DNA from: Sediminicoccus sp. KRV36
GTDB taxonomy: Bacteria > Pseudomonadota > Alphaproteobacteria > Acetobacterales > Acetobacteraceae
Direction: 5' to 3'
DNA length: 64,000 nt
NCBI RefSeq assembly: GCF_023243115.1
Contig: NZ_CP085081.1
Span: 2,542,001-2,606,000, forward strand
Shown one piece after another: positions 49,583-58,035 of the stretch. A program made the translations under genes and the position numbers. Below the pieces are notes generated by a model. The model was given only the letters and a program-made list of their open reading frames with translations, did no database searches and had not been told where the DNA came from. The number at the start of each line of letters is the position of its first letter. Positions within the stretch are counted from its first letter, which is position 1.

Positions 49583-50347
49583 ATGGAACCCGCCCCGCAT
49601 ATCCTTGTCCTCGATGATGACCGTGAAATTCGCGAGCTCCTCGGCAAATTCCTTGAAAAGCAGGGGCTGCGCGTCACCCTGGCACGCGATGCGCGGGAGC
49701 TGCGCAAGGTCTGGCCGCTCGCGCGGTACAGCCTGGTGGTGCTGGACCTGATGCTGCCGGGGGAATCCGGCCTCGATGTCGCGCGCTGGCTGCGTGGGCA
49801 GTCCAACATCCCCATCGTCATGCTGACCGCGATGGGCGAGGAGACGGACCGCATCGTCGGCCTCGAACTCGGCGCCGACGACTACATGGCCAAGCCCTTC
49901 AACCCGCGCGAACTCCTGGCTCGCATCCGGGCCGTGTTGCGCCGCGCCCAGGGCGCCGAGGCCCTGGCCACGAATAGCGAGGAAGCCAGCGCCAGCATCC
50001 GCTTCGCCGGCTGGGTGCTGGAACCCGCCCGCCGCCGCCTGATGAATCCCCAAGGGGCGGAAGTGCCGCTGACCGGCGGCGAATACGAACTCCTTACCAC
50101 CTTGCTGGAACGCCCCAACCGCGTGCTGACACGCGACATGCTGATGGACCTGCTGCACAACCGCCAGCCTGGCCCCTTTGACCGCGCGATTGACGTCGCG
50201 GTTTCGCGCCTGCGCCGGAAGCTGGAGGATGACGGCCGCAACCCCTCCGTCATCAAGACGGTGCGCGGCGGCGGCTATGTTCTCTCGACGACCGTGGACA
50301 GGGGCGCCGTGGATCGGGGCGCGGCAGAGCGCGGCGCCGGCGAATGA
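49583..50347 (+). CDS. OmpR-family two-component response regulator
   Basis: A 254-residue transcription factor. The receiver domain has the acidic pocket LDDD (10-13), phospho-acceptor Asp55 (VVLDLMLPG) and Lys104 (AKPFNPRE). The C-terminal winged-helix domain (about 145-240) ends with VSRLRRKLEDDGRNPSVIKT and RGGGYVLS. A short, repetitive tail (VDRGAVDRGAAERGAGE) follows. Start MEPAPHIL at 49583 lies right after a GTTACAAT repeat. The stop overlaps the histidine kinase ATG (ATGA). Regulon unknown; kinase architecture suggests an envelope signal. Confidence 0.93.
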   Translation: MEPAPHILVLDDDREIRELLGKFLEKQGLRVTLARDARELRKVWPLARYSLVVLDLMLPGESGLDVARWLRGQSNIPIVMLTAMGEETDRIVGLELGADDYMAKPFNPRELLARIRAVLRRAQGAEALATNSEEASASIRFAGWVLEPARRRLMNPQGAEVPLTGGEYELLTTLLERPNRVLTRDMLMDLLHNRQPGPFDRAIDVAVSRLRRKLEDDGRNPSVIKTVRGGGYVLSTTVDRGAVDRGAAERGAGE

Positions 50348-51690
50348 AGCGCCTTTGGCCGGGCAGCCTGGCCGGGCGGACGGCGCTTGTTCTCATCCTG
50401 GGGCTGATGGGCGTGCAGGCGGTGGGCCTGACCATCCACGCCTTTGACCGCGTGGAATTGCAGCGCGCAGCCGAAGCGCGGGAGACGGCGCTGCGCAGCT
50501 ACGCCCTGTGGCGCGCACTGGTGACGGCCCCGCCCGAACGCCGCCCGCAGATCCTCGCCGAGGCCGATCTGCCGGCAACGCTGGTCGCGACCTATGACGC
50601 GGTTTCGACCCTGCCGCCTGGCCTGCCGCATGTGCCGCCGCCACTCTCGCGCTGGTTCCGGCTGGATGGCGCGGCCGGCCCGCCCGTGCCGCCACCGCCG
50701 CCCCGGCGGTTCCGGCCCGCGGAAGTGCAGTCCGGCGCGCTCAGCCGCAGCAGCTTCGCGGTTTCGATGCGCTTTCCGGACCAGGGGTGGCTCAACCTCA
50801 CCATCAGCACGCCGGCCCTCCGACCCTGGCATTCCGACAACTTCCTGGTGGCCTTCCTGGCCATGTCACTGGCCGCGGCCCTGATGACCTGGTGGGCGGT
50901 GCGCCGGCTGACCCGGCCCGTGACCGATCTGGCGGCGGCGGCAGAGCGCCTCGGCCGGGGCGTGAATGCACCCCCGCTGCCCGAAAACGGCCCGCGCGAG
51001 GTGGCGACGGCGGCGGCCGCCTTCAACACCATGGCCAGCAATATCCGCCGCTTCGTGGCGGACCGCACCCAGATGCTGGCCGCGATCAGCCATGACCTGC
51101 GCACGCCCATCACGCGCCTCAGGCTGCGGGCTGAATTCCTGGATGATGACGAACAGCGCGCCAAGATGCTGGCCGATCTGGCCGAGATGGAGGCGATGAT
51201 CGCCGCCACGCTGACCTTCGCGCGCGATGACGCGGCCAATGAACCGGCGGGCGCCGTGGACCTCGCCAGCCTGGCGCGCACCGTGCTGGATGAGGCGGTG
51301 GATGCCAATCCCGAACTGGCGCCCGCCATCACCTTCGACGGGCCGGAGCATCTGGTGCTGCAATTGCGGCCCGTTGCGATGAAGCGGGCGCTCACCAACC
51401 TCGTCGGCAATGCGCTGAAATACGGGGACGCGGCGCGGTTGAAACTGGAGCAGCGCGACCGTGGCGCCGTGCTGATCCTGGATGATGACGGCCCCGGCAT
51501 TCCCGAATCCGCCCAGGAGGCCGTGTTCCAGCCCTTCCACCGCGTCGAGGGCAGCCGCAATCGGGAGACGGGCGGCACGGGCCTTGGGCTCACCATCGCG
51601 CGCAGCATCCTGCGCGCGCATGGTGGCGAGGTGACGCTCAGCAACCGGGATGGTGGCGGGCTGAGGGTGGTGGCTAGGCTGCCCGGGTAG
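50344..51690 (+). CDS. Sensor histidine kinase (EnvZ/RisS-like)
   Basis: A 448-residue inner-membrane kinase: transmembrane helix 1 at about 12-31, a periplasmic region (about 32-165) rich in proline (PPVPPPPPRRFRP), helix 2 at about 166-186, then HAMP. HisKA has the phospho-accepting His250 (AAISHDLRTPITRL), followed by a HATPase domain with LTNLVGNALKYG, LDDDGPGIP and GGTGLGLTIARS. Paired by ATGA overlap with the OmpR-type regulator. The last codons (ARLPG-stop) form the first copy of a 25-bp tandem repeat that continues past the stop. Confidence 0.93.
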   Translation: MKRLWPGSLAGRTALVLILGLMGVQAVGLTIHAFDRVELQRAAEARETALRSYALWRALVTAPPERRPQILAEADLPATLVATYDAVSTLPPGLPHVPPPLSRWFRLDGAAGPPVPPPPPRRFRPAEVQSGALSRSSFAVSMRFPDQGWLNLTISTPALRPWHSDNFLVAFLAMSLAAALMTWWAVRRLTRPVTDLAAAAERLGRGVNAPPLPENGPREVATAAAAFNTMASNIRRFVADRTQMLAAISHDLRTPITRLRLRAEFLDDDEQRAKMLADLAEMEAMIAATLTFARDDAANEPAGAVDLASLARTVLDEAVDANPELAPAITFDGPEHLVLQLRPVAMKRALTNLVGNALKYGDAARLKLEQRDRGAVLILDDDGPGIPESAQEAVFQPFHRVEGSRNRETGGTGLGLTIARSILRAHGGEVTLSNRDGGGLRVVARLPG

Positions 51691-51750
51691 ATGCTTGGCG
51701 AGGCTGCCCGGATGAATGCTTGGCGAGGCTGCCCGGGTGAACTATCGGCA
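51676..51750 (+). repeat. 25-bp tandem repeat starting in the kinase gene end
   Basis: Units AGGCTGCCCGG plus TAGATGCTTGGCG-like sequence start at 51676, 51701 and 51726 (period 25); the third decays after about 15 bases and a diverged fourth trace (AAGCCTGGCCGGATGAT) follows. The first unit contains the kinase stop codon, so the 3' end of the gene has been duplicated into the intergenic space. Confidence 0.85.
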
Positions 51751-51794
51751 AGCCTGGCCGGATGATAGAAACCGGCTCCGCACGGAGCCCGCAA

Positions 51795-52433
51795 ATGCCC
51801 CTCAAGGCCACCATCATCCCCGTCACCCCCTTCCAGCAGAATTGCGTCCTCGTCTGGGACGATGTGACGATGGAAGGCACGGTGATCGATCCCGGCGGCG
51901 ATGTCGGGAAGATCCTGGCCACGATCAAGGCGCAGGGCGTCACCCTCACGCAGATCCTGCTGACGCATGGCCATATTGACCATGCCGGCGGCGCCGACGA
52001 ATTGCGCGAGAAGACGGGCATCACCGTCACCGGCCCGCACCGGGCGGATGCCATCCTGCTGGACCACCTGGAGCAGCAGGGCCGCGCCTACGACATCCAG
52101 GGCGCGCGCAACCTGGTGCCCGACCAGTGGCTGGATGAGGGCGCCAGCATCAACATTGCTGGCGAAGATTTCGCCGTGCTGCATTGCCCTGGCCATTCGC
52201 CTGGCAGCCTGGTTTATGTCAGCGAGAAGCTGCGCGTCGCCTTTGTGGGGGATGTGCTGTTTCAGGGCTCGATTGGCCGGACCGATTTTCCCTATGGCGA
52301 CCATGCAGCGCTGATTGACGCCATCGTGACCAAGCTCTTGCCGCTGGGCGATGACATCGCCTTTGTCTGTGGCCACGGGCCCGGCTCGGATTTCGGGACG
52401 GAGCGTCGCAGCAACCCGTTCCTGCGGGGTTAG
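51795..52433 (+). CDS. Metallo-beta-lactamase fold hydrolase (GloB/YcbL-like)
   Basis: A 212-residue zinc hydrolase. The metal motif THGHIDHAGG (about 56-65) has further ligands in HCPGHSPGS, VGDVLF and CGHGPGS. The compact size matches the YcbL-type glyoxalase II-like hydrolases that lack a glutathione-binding C-terminal domain. ATG 51795 is preceded by GGAG; an earlier ATG at 51762 lies in the repeat-derived region. Substrate not determinable; hydroxyacylglutathione or another thioester is likely. Confidence 0.88.
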   Translation: MPLKATIIPVTPFQQNCVLVWDDVTMEGTVIDPGGDVGKILATIKAQGVTLTQILLTHGHIDHAGGADELREKTGITVTGPHRADAILLDHLEQQGRAYDIQGARNLVPDQWLDEGASINIAGEDFAVLHCPGHSPGSLVYVSEKLRVAFVGDVLFQGSIGRTDFPYGDHAALIDAIVTKLLPLGDDIAFVCGHGPGSDFGTERRSNPFLRG

Positions 52434-52506
52434 TGCCTCACCGCCTCTGACGCGAAGCTTCGCGGATTTCAGTGGTGCCGGGTGCTCGCTCAGGTGACGG
52501 AGGTGG

Positions 52507-52523
52507 AGGAACCTGAGGTTCCT
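52507..52523. other. Inverted repeats between converging MBL hydrolase and hemN genes
   Basis: AGGAACC, TGA, GGTTCCT forms a 7-bp hairpin here, and a separate 12-bp palindrome GCGAAGCTTCGC lies at 52452-52463. The 137-bp gap lies between convergent genes, so these are plausible bidirectional termination structures; no U-runs follow. Confidence 0.35.
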
Positions 52524-52570
52524 GCCGGGGCGCTCGTGGGGCCAGCCCCTCGATAGAATTCTTGTCCCGG

Positions 52571-53917
52571 CTACACCGCAACGCTGTGTCGCCCCTTGCC
52601 CGCACCCAGATAGGCATCGAAGCAGGCGGCCACATGCCGCAAGAAGGGCCGCGCCTCCTCGGGCACGGTCAGCCAGGCGCCGCTGAGGCGCACCAGCCCT
52701 TGCGCTTCCAGCACCTCCAGCCCCGGACGGGCGGTGGCGAGGATGCCAGGCGCCAACGCATCCAGATCGAGCGCCAGATCGCACATGACCCGCTCGATGG
52801 CGGCGCGGCGGGCGATGTCCTCCGCCGTCAGCGTAAGGCCGCGCGCGATGGGCAGGCGGCCGGCTTCCACCGCCGCGACATAGCCGCGCTCATCGGGCAG
52901 GTTCTGCGCATAGCCCTCCGGCGTGGCACCGATCGAGGACGCGCCGAGACCGAGCAGGTAGTTCGCCTGGTCCGTCGTGTAGCCCTGGAAGTTGCGGCGC
53001 AGCTTGCCATCCGCGCAGGCACGCGCCATCGAATCCTGCGGTCGCGCGAAATGATCGAGGCCGATGCTCAGATAGCCGGCCGTGCGCAGCGCCTGCGTGG
53101 CGGCTTCCGCCTGTTCCAGCCGGTCTTGCGCGGCGGGCAGTTCCTCCACGCGGATCGCCTTTTGCGACGGCTTCATCCAGGGCACATGGGCGTAGCCAAA
53201 GACAGCGACGCGCTCGGCGCCCAGTTCAGCCGCGAGGCGCGCCGTGGCCCGCACATGCGCGGCAGTCTGGCCCGGGAGGCCGTACATCATGTCGAGGTTG
53301 ATGCTGCGGATTCCGGTCCGTCGCAGCCGGTCAACCGCTTCGCGCAGCATGGCCTCCGGCTGGATTCGGCCCATGCGGGCCTGCACCTCGGCATTGGCAT
53401 CCTGCAGACCGAGCGAGGCGCGGGTGAAGCCGGCCGTGGCCAGCGCATCCACCGCATCCTGCGTCAGCGTGCGTGGATCGAGCTCAACCGAAAGCTCGGC
53501 CTCCGGAGCGAAGGGGAACAGGGCGCGCAGCCGGCCCATCAGCCGCGTCAGCCGCGCGCCGCCCAGCGCACTCGGCGTGCCGCCGCCCAGGTGCAGCTGC
53601 TGAACCAGGCCATCGGCTGGCAAGGCGCGGGCCAGCGTCTCGGCCTCCCGTTCGAGTGCTGCCGCGTAGCGGGCGATTCGTGCCTCGTTGCGGGTGACCG
53701 AGGTGTGGCAGCCGCAATACCAGCACAGCTCATGGCAGAAGGGGATGTGCGCATAGAGCGAGAGTGCGGCGCCCGCCGGCATGCGCCCCAGCCAGCTGCG
53801 GTAGAGGCCCTCCTCCATCGGCCCGAAATGCGGCGCGGTCGGATAGCTTGTGTAGCGTGGCAGATTGGCGGTGAGCGAGACCGGTGGGGTACGGGCAGGG
53901 CGGGTCAGCGTTTCCAT
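52571..53917 (-). CDS. hemN: Oxygen-independent coproporphyrinogen III oxidase
   Basis: A 448-residue radical-SAM enzyme of haem biosynthesis that works without oxygen. The 4Fe-4S cluster cysteines are C61, C65 and C68 (PFCHELCWYCGC). The YTSYPTAPHF segment near the N-terminus and HLGGGTPSAL, SVELDPRTLT and MYGLPGQT are HemN signatures. The C-terminal domain has NFQGYTTD and the LGASSIG element, which distinguish true HemN from HemW. Divergent from the dihydropyrimidinase-like gene with about 90 bases between starts, where an oxygen-responsive regulator could bind; I see no clear FNR box. Confidence 0.94.
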   Translation of the reverse strand: METLTRPARTPPVSLTANLPRYTSYPTAPHFGPMEEGLYRSWLGRMPAGAALSLYAHIPFCHELCWYCGCHTSVTRNEARIARYAAALEREAETLARALPADGLVQQLHLGGGTPSALGGARLTRLMGRLRALFPFAPEAELSVELDPRTLTQDAVDALATAGFTRASLGLQDANAEVQARMGRIQPEAMLREAVDRLRRTGIRSINLDMMYGLPGQTAAHVRATARLAAELGAERVAVFGYAHVPWMKPSQKAIRVEELPAAQDRLEQAEAATQALRTAGYLSIGLDHFARPQDSMARACADGKLRRNFQGYTTDQANYLLGLGASSIGATPEGYAQNLPDERGYVAAVEAGRLPIARGLTLTAEDIARRAAIERVMCDLALDLDALAPGILATARPGLEVLEAQGLVRLSGAWLTVPEEARPFLRHVAACFDAYLGAGKGRHSVAV

Positions 53918-54008
53918 GCCGCAAGCGTGGTCCGCACCGGCCGCCCCTGTCCTTGCGCCGCATCAATCCCTCGCGCCATGCTGGGACGGCAGAATGGGAA
54001 TGGCGGGC

Positions 54009-55472
54009 ATGGCGGAATACGATCTGGTGGTGCGTGGCGGCGCGGTGGCGACGGGCTTTGGCACCACGCGCTGCGATATCGGCGTGCGCACCGGGCGCAT
54101 CGTGGCGCTGGCGGAAAAGCTGGATTCTACCGGCCCCAGCGTTTCGGCCGATGGCCTGCTGGTGCTGCCTGGCGGCGTGGACAGCCATTGCCATATCGAA
54201 GAGCCCTCGCCATCCGGCGTGAATGAGGAGAGCTTCGAAAGCGGCAGCCGGGCGGCCTTTGCCGGTGGCACCACTTCGGTCGTTTGCTTCGTGCCGCAAT
54301 GGAAGGGCGGCGGCGTGCTGGAGCGCTTCGCCGACAGCTCGGCCCGCGCGGCCAAGGGCATGGTGGATTACGCCTTCCACCAGATCATCAGCGACGCGAC
54401 CGAGCAGGTGCTGGAGCGGGAAATCCCCGAACTGGTGGCGCGCGGCGTGCGCAGCCTGAAGGTCTTCCTGACCTATGAGCCGCTGCATCTGAGCGATGCC
54501 GAATACCTGAAGGTGCTGGTCACGGCGCGCAAGCATGGCTGCCTGGTCACAGTGCATTGCGAGAACTACGCCGCAATCAACTGGCGCACCGAAGCCTTGC
54601 TGGCCGCCGGCATGACCGCGCCGAAATACCACGCCTGGTCCCGCCCGCCCGTGGTGGAGCGCGAGGCCACCCACCGCGCCATCGCGCTGGCCGAGCTGGT
54701 GGACCAGCCCATCCAGGTGTTTCACGTCAGCTGCGCCGAAGCGGCCGAGGAAATCGCCCGCGCCCAGACCCGCGGCGTGAAGGTCTGGGGTGAGACCTGC
54801 CCGCAATACATCGCGCTGACCGCCGACCAGATGGATCAACCCATGGATAAAGAGGGGGGTTTCGAGGGCGCCAAATTCATGTGCAGCCCCGCGCCGCGCG
54901 ATACGGCCGAGCATGCGCGCATCTGGGACATGATCCGCCGTGGGGTGCTGGACGTCGTCTCCTCCGACCATTGCGCCTTCAGCTTCGGGGGCGAGAGGGG
55001 CAAGGGACAGAACGGCCGCGATGCGAGCTTCCGCGACATCCCGAACGGCATTCCGGGCCTGGCCGCCCGCCTGCCCATCCTGTTCAGCGAGGGTGTCTCC
55101 AAGGGCCGGATCACCCTGGATGATTTCGTGCGCCTGACCGCGACCAATCCGGCCCGGCTGATGGGCCTCGCCCCCCGCAAGGGCAGCATTTCCATCGGCG
55201 CCGATGCGGACCTGGTGCTCTGGGACCCCAAGGCGAAGCGCACCATCACCAATGCGCTGATGCAGCACGCCATTGACTACACGCCCTATGAGGGGATGGA
55301 GGTGACGGGCTGGCCGGTCATGACCATCCGCCGGGGCGAGGTGGTGATGCGCGACGGCGTGGTGCAGGCCGAGCCCGGCACGGCGCAATATCTGCCGCGC
55401 GGGCCGTATGACATGATCAAGCCGCGCGGGGTGCTCGCGAATGGGTTCGACGCGGCGCCGGTGCTGGGCTGA
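54009..55472 (+). CDS. Dihydropyrimidinase / D-hydantoinase family amidohydrolase
   Basis: A 487-residue binuclear zinc amidohydrolase. Metal ligands: His60 and His62 (VDSHCHIE), carboxylated Lys151 (RSLKVFLTYE), His183 (TVHCEN), the FHVSC histidine and Asp in SSDHCAFSFG. The usual DxHxH is here DSHCH, followed by EEPSPSG. The family opens cyclic ureides such as dihydrouracil or hydantoins. Possible starts at 53994, 54000 and 54009 (MGMAGMAEYD); 54009 gives the conserved first strand. It could act with the N-carbamoyl amidohydrolase at 3068, but they are 50 kb apart. Confidence 0.9.
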   Translation: MAEYDLVVRGGAVATGFGTTRCDIGVRTGRIVALAEKLDSTGPSVSADGLLVLPGGVDSHCHIEEPSPSGVNEESFESGSRAAFAGGTTSVVCFVPQWKGGGVLERFADSSARAAKGMVDYAFHQIISDATEQVLEREIPELVARGVRSLKVFLTYEPLHLSDAEYLKVLVTARKHGCLVTVHCENYAAINWRTEALLAAGMTAPKYHAWSRPPVVEREATHRAIALAELVDQPIQVFHVSCAEAAEEIARAQTRGVKVWGETCPQYIALTADQMDQPMDKEGGFEGAKFMCSPAPRDTAEHARIWDMIRRGVLDVVSSDHCAFSFGGERGKGQNGRDASFRDIPNGIPGLAARLPILFSEGVSKGRITLDDFVRLTATNPARLMGLAPRKGSISIGADADLVLWDPKAKRTITNALMQHAIDYTPYEGMEVTGWPVMTIRRGEVVMRDGVVQAEPGTAQYLPRGPYDMIKPRGVLANGFDAAPVLG

Positions 55473-55515
55473 GCGGCCGGTTCACGCGGTGGGAAGCACC
55501 CACCGCAACCGGACG

Positions 55516-56667
55516 CTAGACCAGCCCCGCCAGCCGTTGCGGCAATTCGGCCAGCCGCTCGGCCTCTGCATTGGCGAAGGCAAGGCGCAGGTGCCGCTCC
55601 TGGCCGGGGCCGAAGAAGGGGCCGGGCAGGGTCATCAATCCGTGTTCGGCGGCCAGGAATTCCGCGGCCTGCATGGCATCCGGCGCACCATCGGGCAGGC
55701 GCAGATACGCGAAATAGCTGCCCATGGCGTCAATCCAGTCATTGTTCAGCGCGGCCCGGCAGGCCGCCGCCCGCGCCTGCATGATCTTCCGATTGTCCGA
55801 GCGCCAGTCGCGCAAAGCGGGAATGGCCCAGGCCACGGCCTGTTGCGCCGGCCGCGCCGGGCAGATCTGCAGCGTATCCAGCGCCTTCGCCAATTGCTCC
55901 TGGAAGGCCTCCCCCGCGATCACGGCGCCCAGGCGGTGCCCCGGAATGCAATAAGCCTTGGAAAAACTGTAGAGATGAACCAGCACATCGCCCCAATCGG
56001 GGTCGCCGAACAGGCTGTGCGGCACGCGGTTCGGCAGGAAGTCCCGGTAGGTCTCGTCCAGCACCAGCCAGATGCCCCGCCGCCGCGCGAGTTCGGCGAA
56101 GGCGGCGATGACTTGGGGCGGATAGACAGCACCCGTCGGGTTGTTCGGGCTCACCAGCAGGATGGCGCGGGTTTGCGCATCCATCAGCGTCTCCGCCAGG
56201 ACCACATCGGGCACGAAGCCGAGGGCGGCCTGGCAGGGCAGGGGCCGGGCGACCACGCCGGCCATGCTCAGCGCCATCTCATGGTTGAAATACCAGGGCG
56301 TGGGCACGAGAACATTCTCGCCCGGTGCCGCGATCACCTTCATCGCCATGGCGAAAGCGAGGTTGCAGCCGGCGGTGATCGCCACATGCTCCGTCCCGAT
56401 GGCGGCGCCATAGAAGCCGCTGGCATCCTCCGCCAGGGCCGCGCGCAAAGCTTCGTCACCGGCGATCGGGCCATAGCTGGCCGCGGCGCGTGATGCGGCG
56501 GCCTCGCCCAGCCGCGCCAGCAGCTCAGGATGCGGCGGATAGCCTGGCACGGCCTGCGTCAAGTCAAGCGCCGGCCCCGCCTGACCGCGGTAGCGCGCGG
56601 CCCAGGCGCGGGCCGCGGGAATCGCGGGGTCGGCGGTAGCGAGGATGGTGGGCGAAAAACGCGGCAT
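55516..56667 (-). CDS. PLP-dependent aminotransferase, class I/II
   Basis: A 383-residue fold-type I aminotransferase. The PLP-binding lysine lies in YSFSKAYCIPGHRLG, the aspartate in LVLDETYRDF, and SPNNPTGAVYPP contains the conserved asparagine. The C-terminal arginine that binds the alpha-carboxylate lies in RHLRLAFAN. Substrates could be aspartate, aromatic or other amino acids. The start at 56667 is seven bases after the carbonic anhydrase stop, so the two genes are probably co-transcribed. The frame open upstream is unconserved. Confidence 0.9.
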   Translation of the reverse strand: MPRFSPTILATADPAIPAARAWAARYRGQAGPALDLTQAVPGYPPHPELLARLGEAAASRAAASYGPIAGDEALRAALAEDASGFYGAAIGTEHVAITAGCNLAFAMAMKVIAAPGENVLVPTPWYFNHEMALSMAGVVARPLPCQAALGFVPDVVLAETLMDAQTRAILLVSPNNPTGAVYPPQVIAAFAELARRRGIWLVLDETYRDFLPNRVPHSLFGDPDWGDVLVHLYSFSKAYCIPGHRLGAVIAGEAFQEQLAKALDTLQICPARPAQQAVAWAIPALRDWRSDNRKIMQARAAACRAALNNDWIDAMGSYFAYLRLPDGAPDAMQAAEFLAAEHGLMTLPGPFFGPGQERHLRLAFANAEAERLAELPQRLAGLV

Positions 56668-56674
56668 GCTGGCC

Positions 56675-57355
56675 TCAGGCTTCGAGGATGGTGACCCGAC
56701 CCTTGTCCAGGTCGTAATAGGCCGCCTCCACCCGCAATGCGCCGGAGGCGATGGCGGGCGAAAGGGCGGATGGCTGGTCCCGCAGCCGGCGCGCGGTGAG
56801 GCGCGCATGCATCTTGATCGTGGCATCCAGCATGTTGGCCGGGTTCCCACGCCGCGCTTCAGCGACGGCGGGCAGGATGGGCTCGACCACCGCCATCAGC
56901 GCGCCGGGCAGCCGCGCACCCTGTTCGGCCACCTGGATCGCCGCGCCCACTGCGCCACAGCGCTCATGCCCCAGGGCAATGATCACCGAGACACCCAGGG
57001 TGTTCGTGGCGAATTCCAGGCTGCCCAGGCCATCGGTGAACAGCGAATTGCCGGCGATGCGCACGGTGAATACCTCACCCAGGGTTGCCCGGAACAGCGC
57101 CTCAGGGGCCGTGCGGCTATCGGCGCAGCCCAGAATGGCGGCAAAAGGCGCCTGGCCGCGCGCCAATGCCCGGCGGCGGGTCGCATAGTCACCGGGTGGG
57201 GCCGGCGCATCGGCCACGAAGCGCCGATTGCCCTCCATCAAGCGGTTCAGCGATTGCGCTGGCGTCAGCGTGTTGCGTGCGGGGGCGTCCTGCGCCTGGG
57301 CCGCTGTGGTGGCGCAAAAGGCGCAGGCGAAGGCCAATCGGCGGGAGATCTGCAT
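56675..57355 (-). CDS. Beta-carbonic anhydrase with signal peptide
   Basis: A 226-residue beta-class carbonic anhydrase. An N-terminal signal (ISRRLAFACAFCATTAAQAQ) predicts export to the periplasm, which is less common than cytoplasmic forms. Zinc ligands Cys77, His130 and Cys133 and the Asp79-Arg81 dyad (GCADSRTAPE, GHERCGAVGA) are intact. It equilibrates CO2 and bicarbonate. Start MQISRR at 57355 gives a proper signal peptide. It lies between the AlkA-like gene (15 bases upstream) and the aminotransferase (8 bases downstream), suggesting one transcript. Confidence 0.92.
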   Translation of the reverse strand: MQISRRLAFACAFCATTAAQAQDAPARNTLTPAQSLNRLMEGNRRFVADAPAPPGDYATRRRALARGQAPFAAILGCADSRTAPEALFRATLGEVFTVRIAGNSLFTDGLGSLEFATNTLGVSVIIALGHERCGAVGAAIQVAEQGARLPGALMAVVEPILPAVAEARRGNPANMLDATIKMHARLTARRLRDQPSALSPAIASGALRVEAAYYDLDKGRVTILEA

Positions 57356-57369
57356 GGCACCTTTATCCT

Positions 57370-58035
57370 TCATGGATCTTCGATCAGGGGGCGGCCCGTT
57401 TCGTGTCGCCAGTGATGCCAAAGCAGGCGGGCAGCCAGGGAACGCGCAGGGGACCACGCCTCGGCCAGCCTGGCCAGGGCACGCGGCGCGGGGCGGGCCT
57501 CCAGCGCGAAAAGATGCCGTGCGGAATTGGCCAGAGCGATGTCGCCCGAGGGGAAGATATCCGTGCGGCCCTCGGCGAAGATGAGATGCACCCCGGCCGT
57601 CCAGGGGCCAAGGCCCTTCACGCCGCTCAGCATCGCGATCGCTTCCACGTCATTCAGCGCGGCAAGCCGCGCGAAATCCAGCCTGCCATCCAGGCATGCC
57701 GTGGCGAGGCTGCGCGCATGCGCGGCCTTCGGGCGGGACAGGCCCGCCACGCCGCACAGGGTTGCGTCATCCAAAGCGAGCAACCCCTCCGGCGCCAGCG
57801 CGCCGGGCAGCGCCGAAAGCCGGCGCCAGATGGCACCCGCCGCCTGGTTGCTGATCTGCTGGCCGCAGATGGTGCGCAGCAAGCCCGGGAAGCCACGCGG
57901 GCGGCTGCGCCAGGGCAGGGGGCCCGCACGCTGCTCGATGCCGGCGAAGCGTGGTTCGGCGGCGAACAGCGAGGCACGCTCAGAAGGCGACGCGCATCCG
58001 CAGGCTGAAGATGGAGACGGGACCACGGTCCGCAT
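57370..58035 (-). CDS. DNA-3-methyladenine glycosylase II (AlkA-like HhH-GPD protein)
   Basis: A base-excision glycosylase of up to 221 residues. The helix-hairpin-helix LSGVKGLGPWTAG precedes the catalytic aspartate in FPSGDIAL, and ICGQQISNQAAGAIW is the family's N-terminal helix. It removes alkylated purines from DNA. The start is uncertain: ATG 58035 lies inside the upstream porin gene (overlap 56 bases), and the first 20 residues (PSPSSACGCASPSE) look unlike a domain start, so a later non-ATG start is possible. It joins the carbonic anhydrase / aminotransferase transcript. Confidence 0.87.
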   Translation of the reverse strand: MRTVVPSPSSACGCASPSERASLFAAEPRFAGIEQRAGPLPWRSRPRGFPGLLRTICGQQISNQAAGAIWRRLSALPGALAPEGLLALDDATLCGVAGLSRPKAAHARSLATACLDGRLDFARLAALNDVEAIAMLSGVKGLGPWTAGVHLIFAEGRTDIFPSGDIALANSARHLFALEARPAPRALARLAEAWSPARSLAARLLWHHWRHETGRPLIEDP

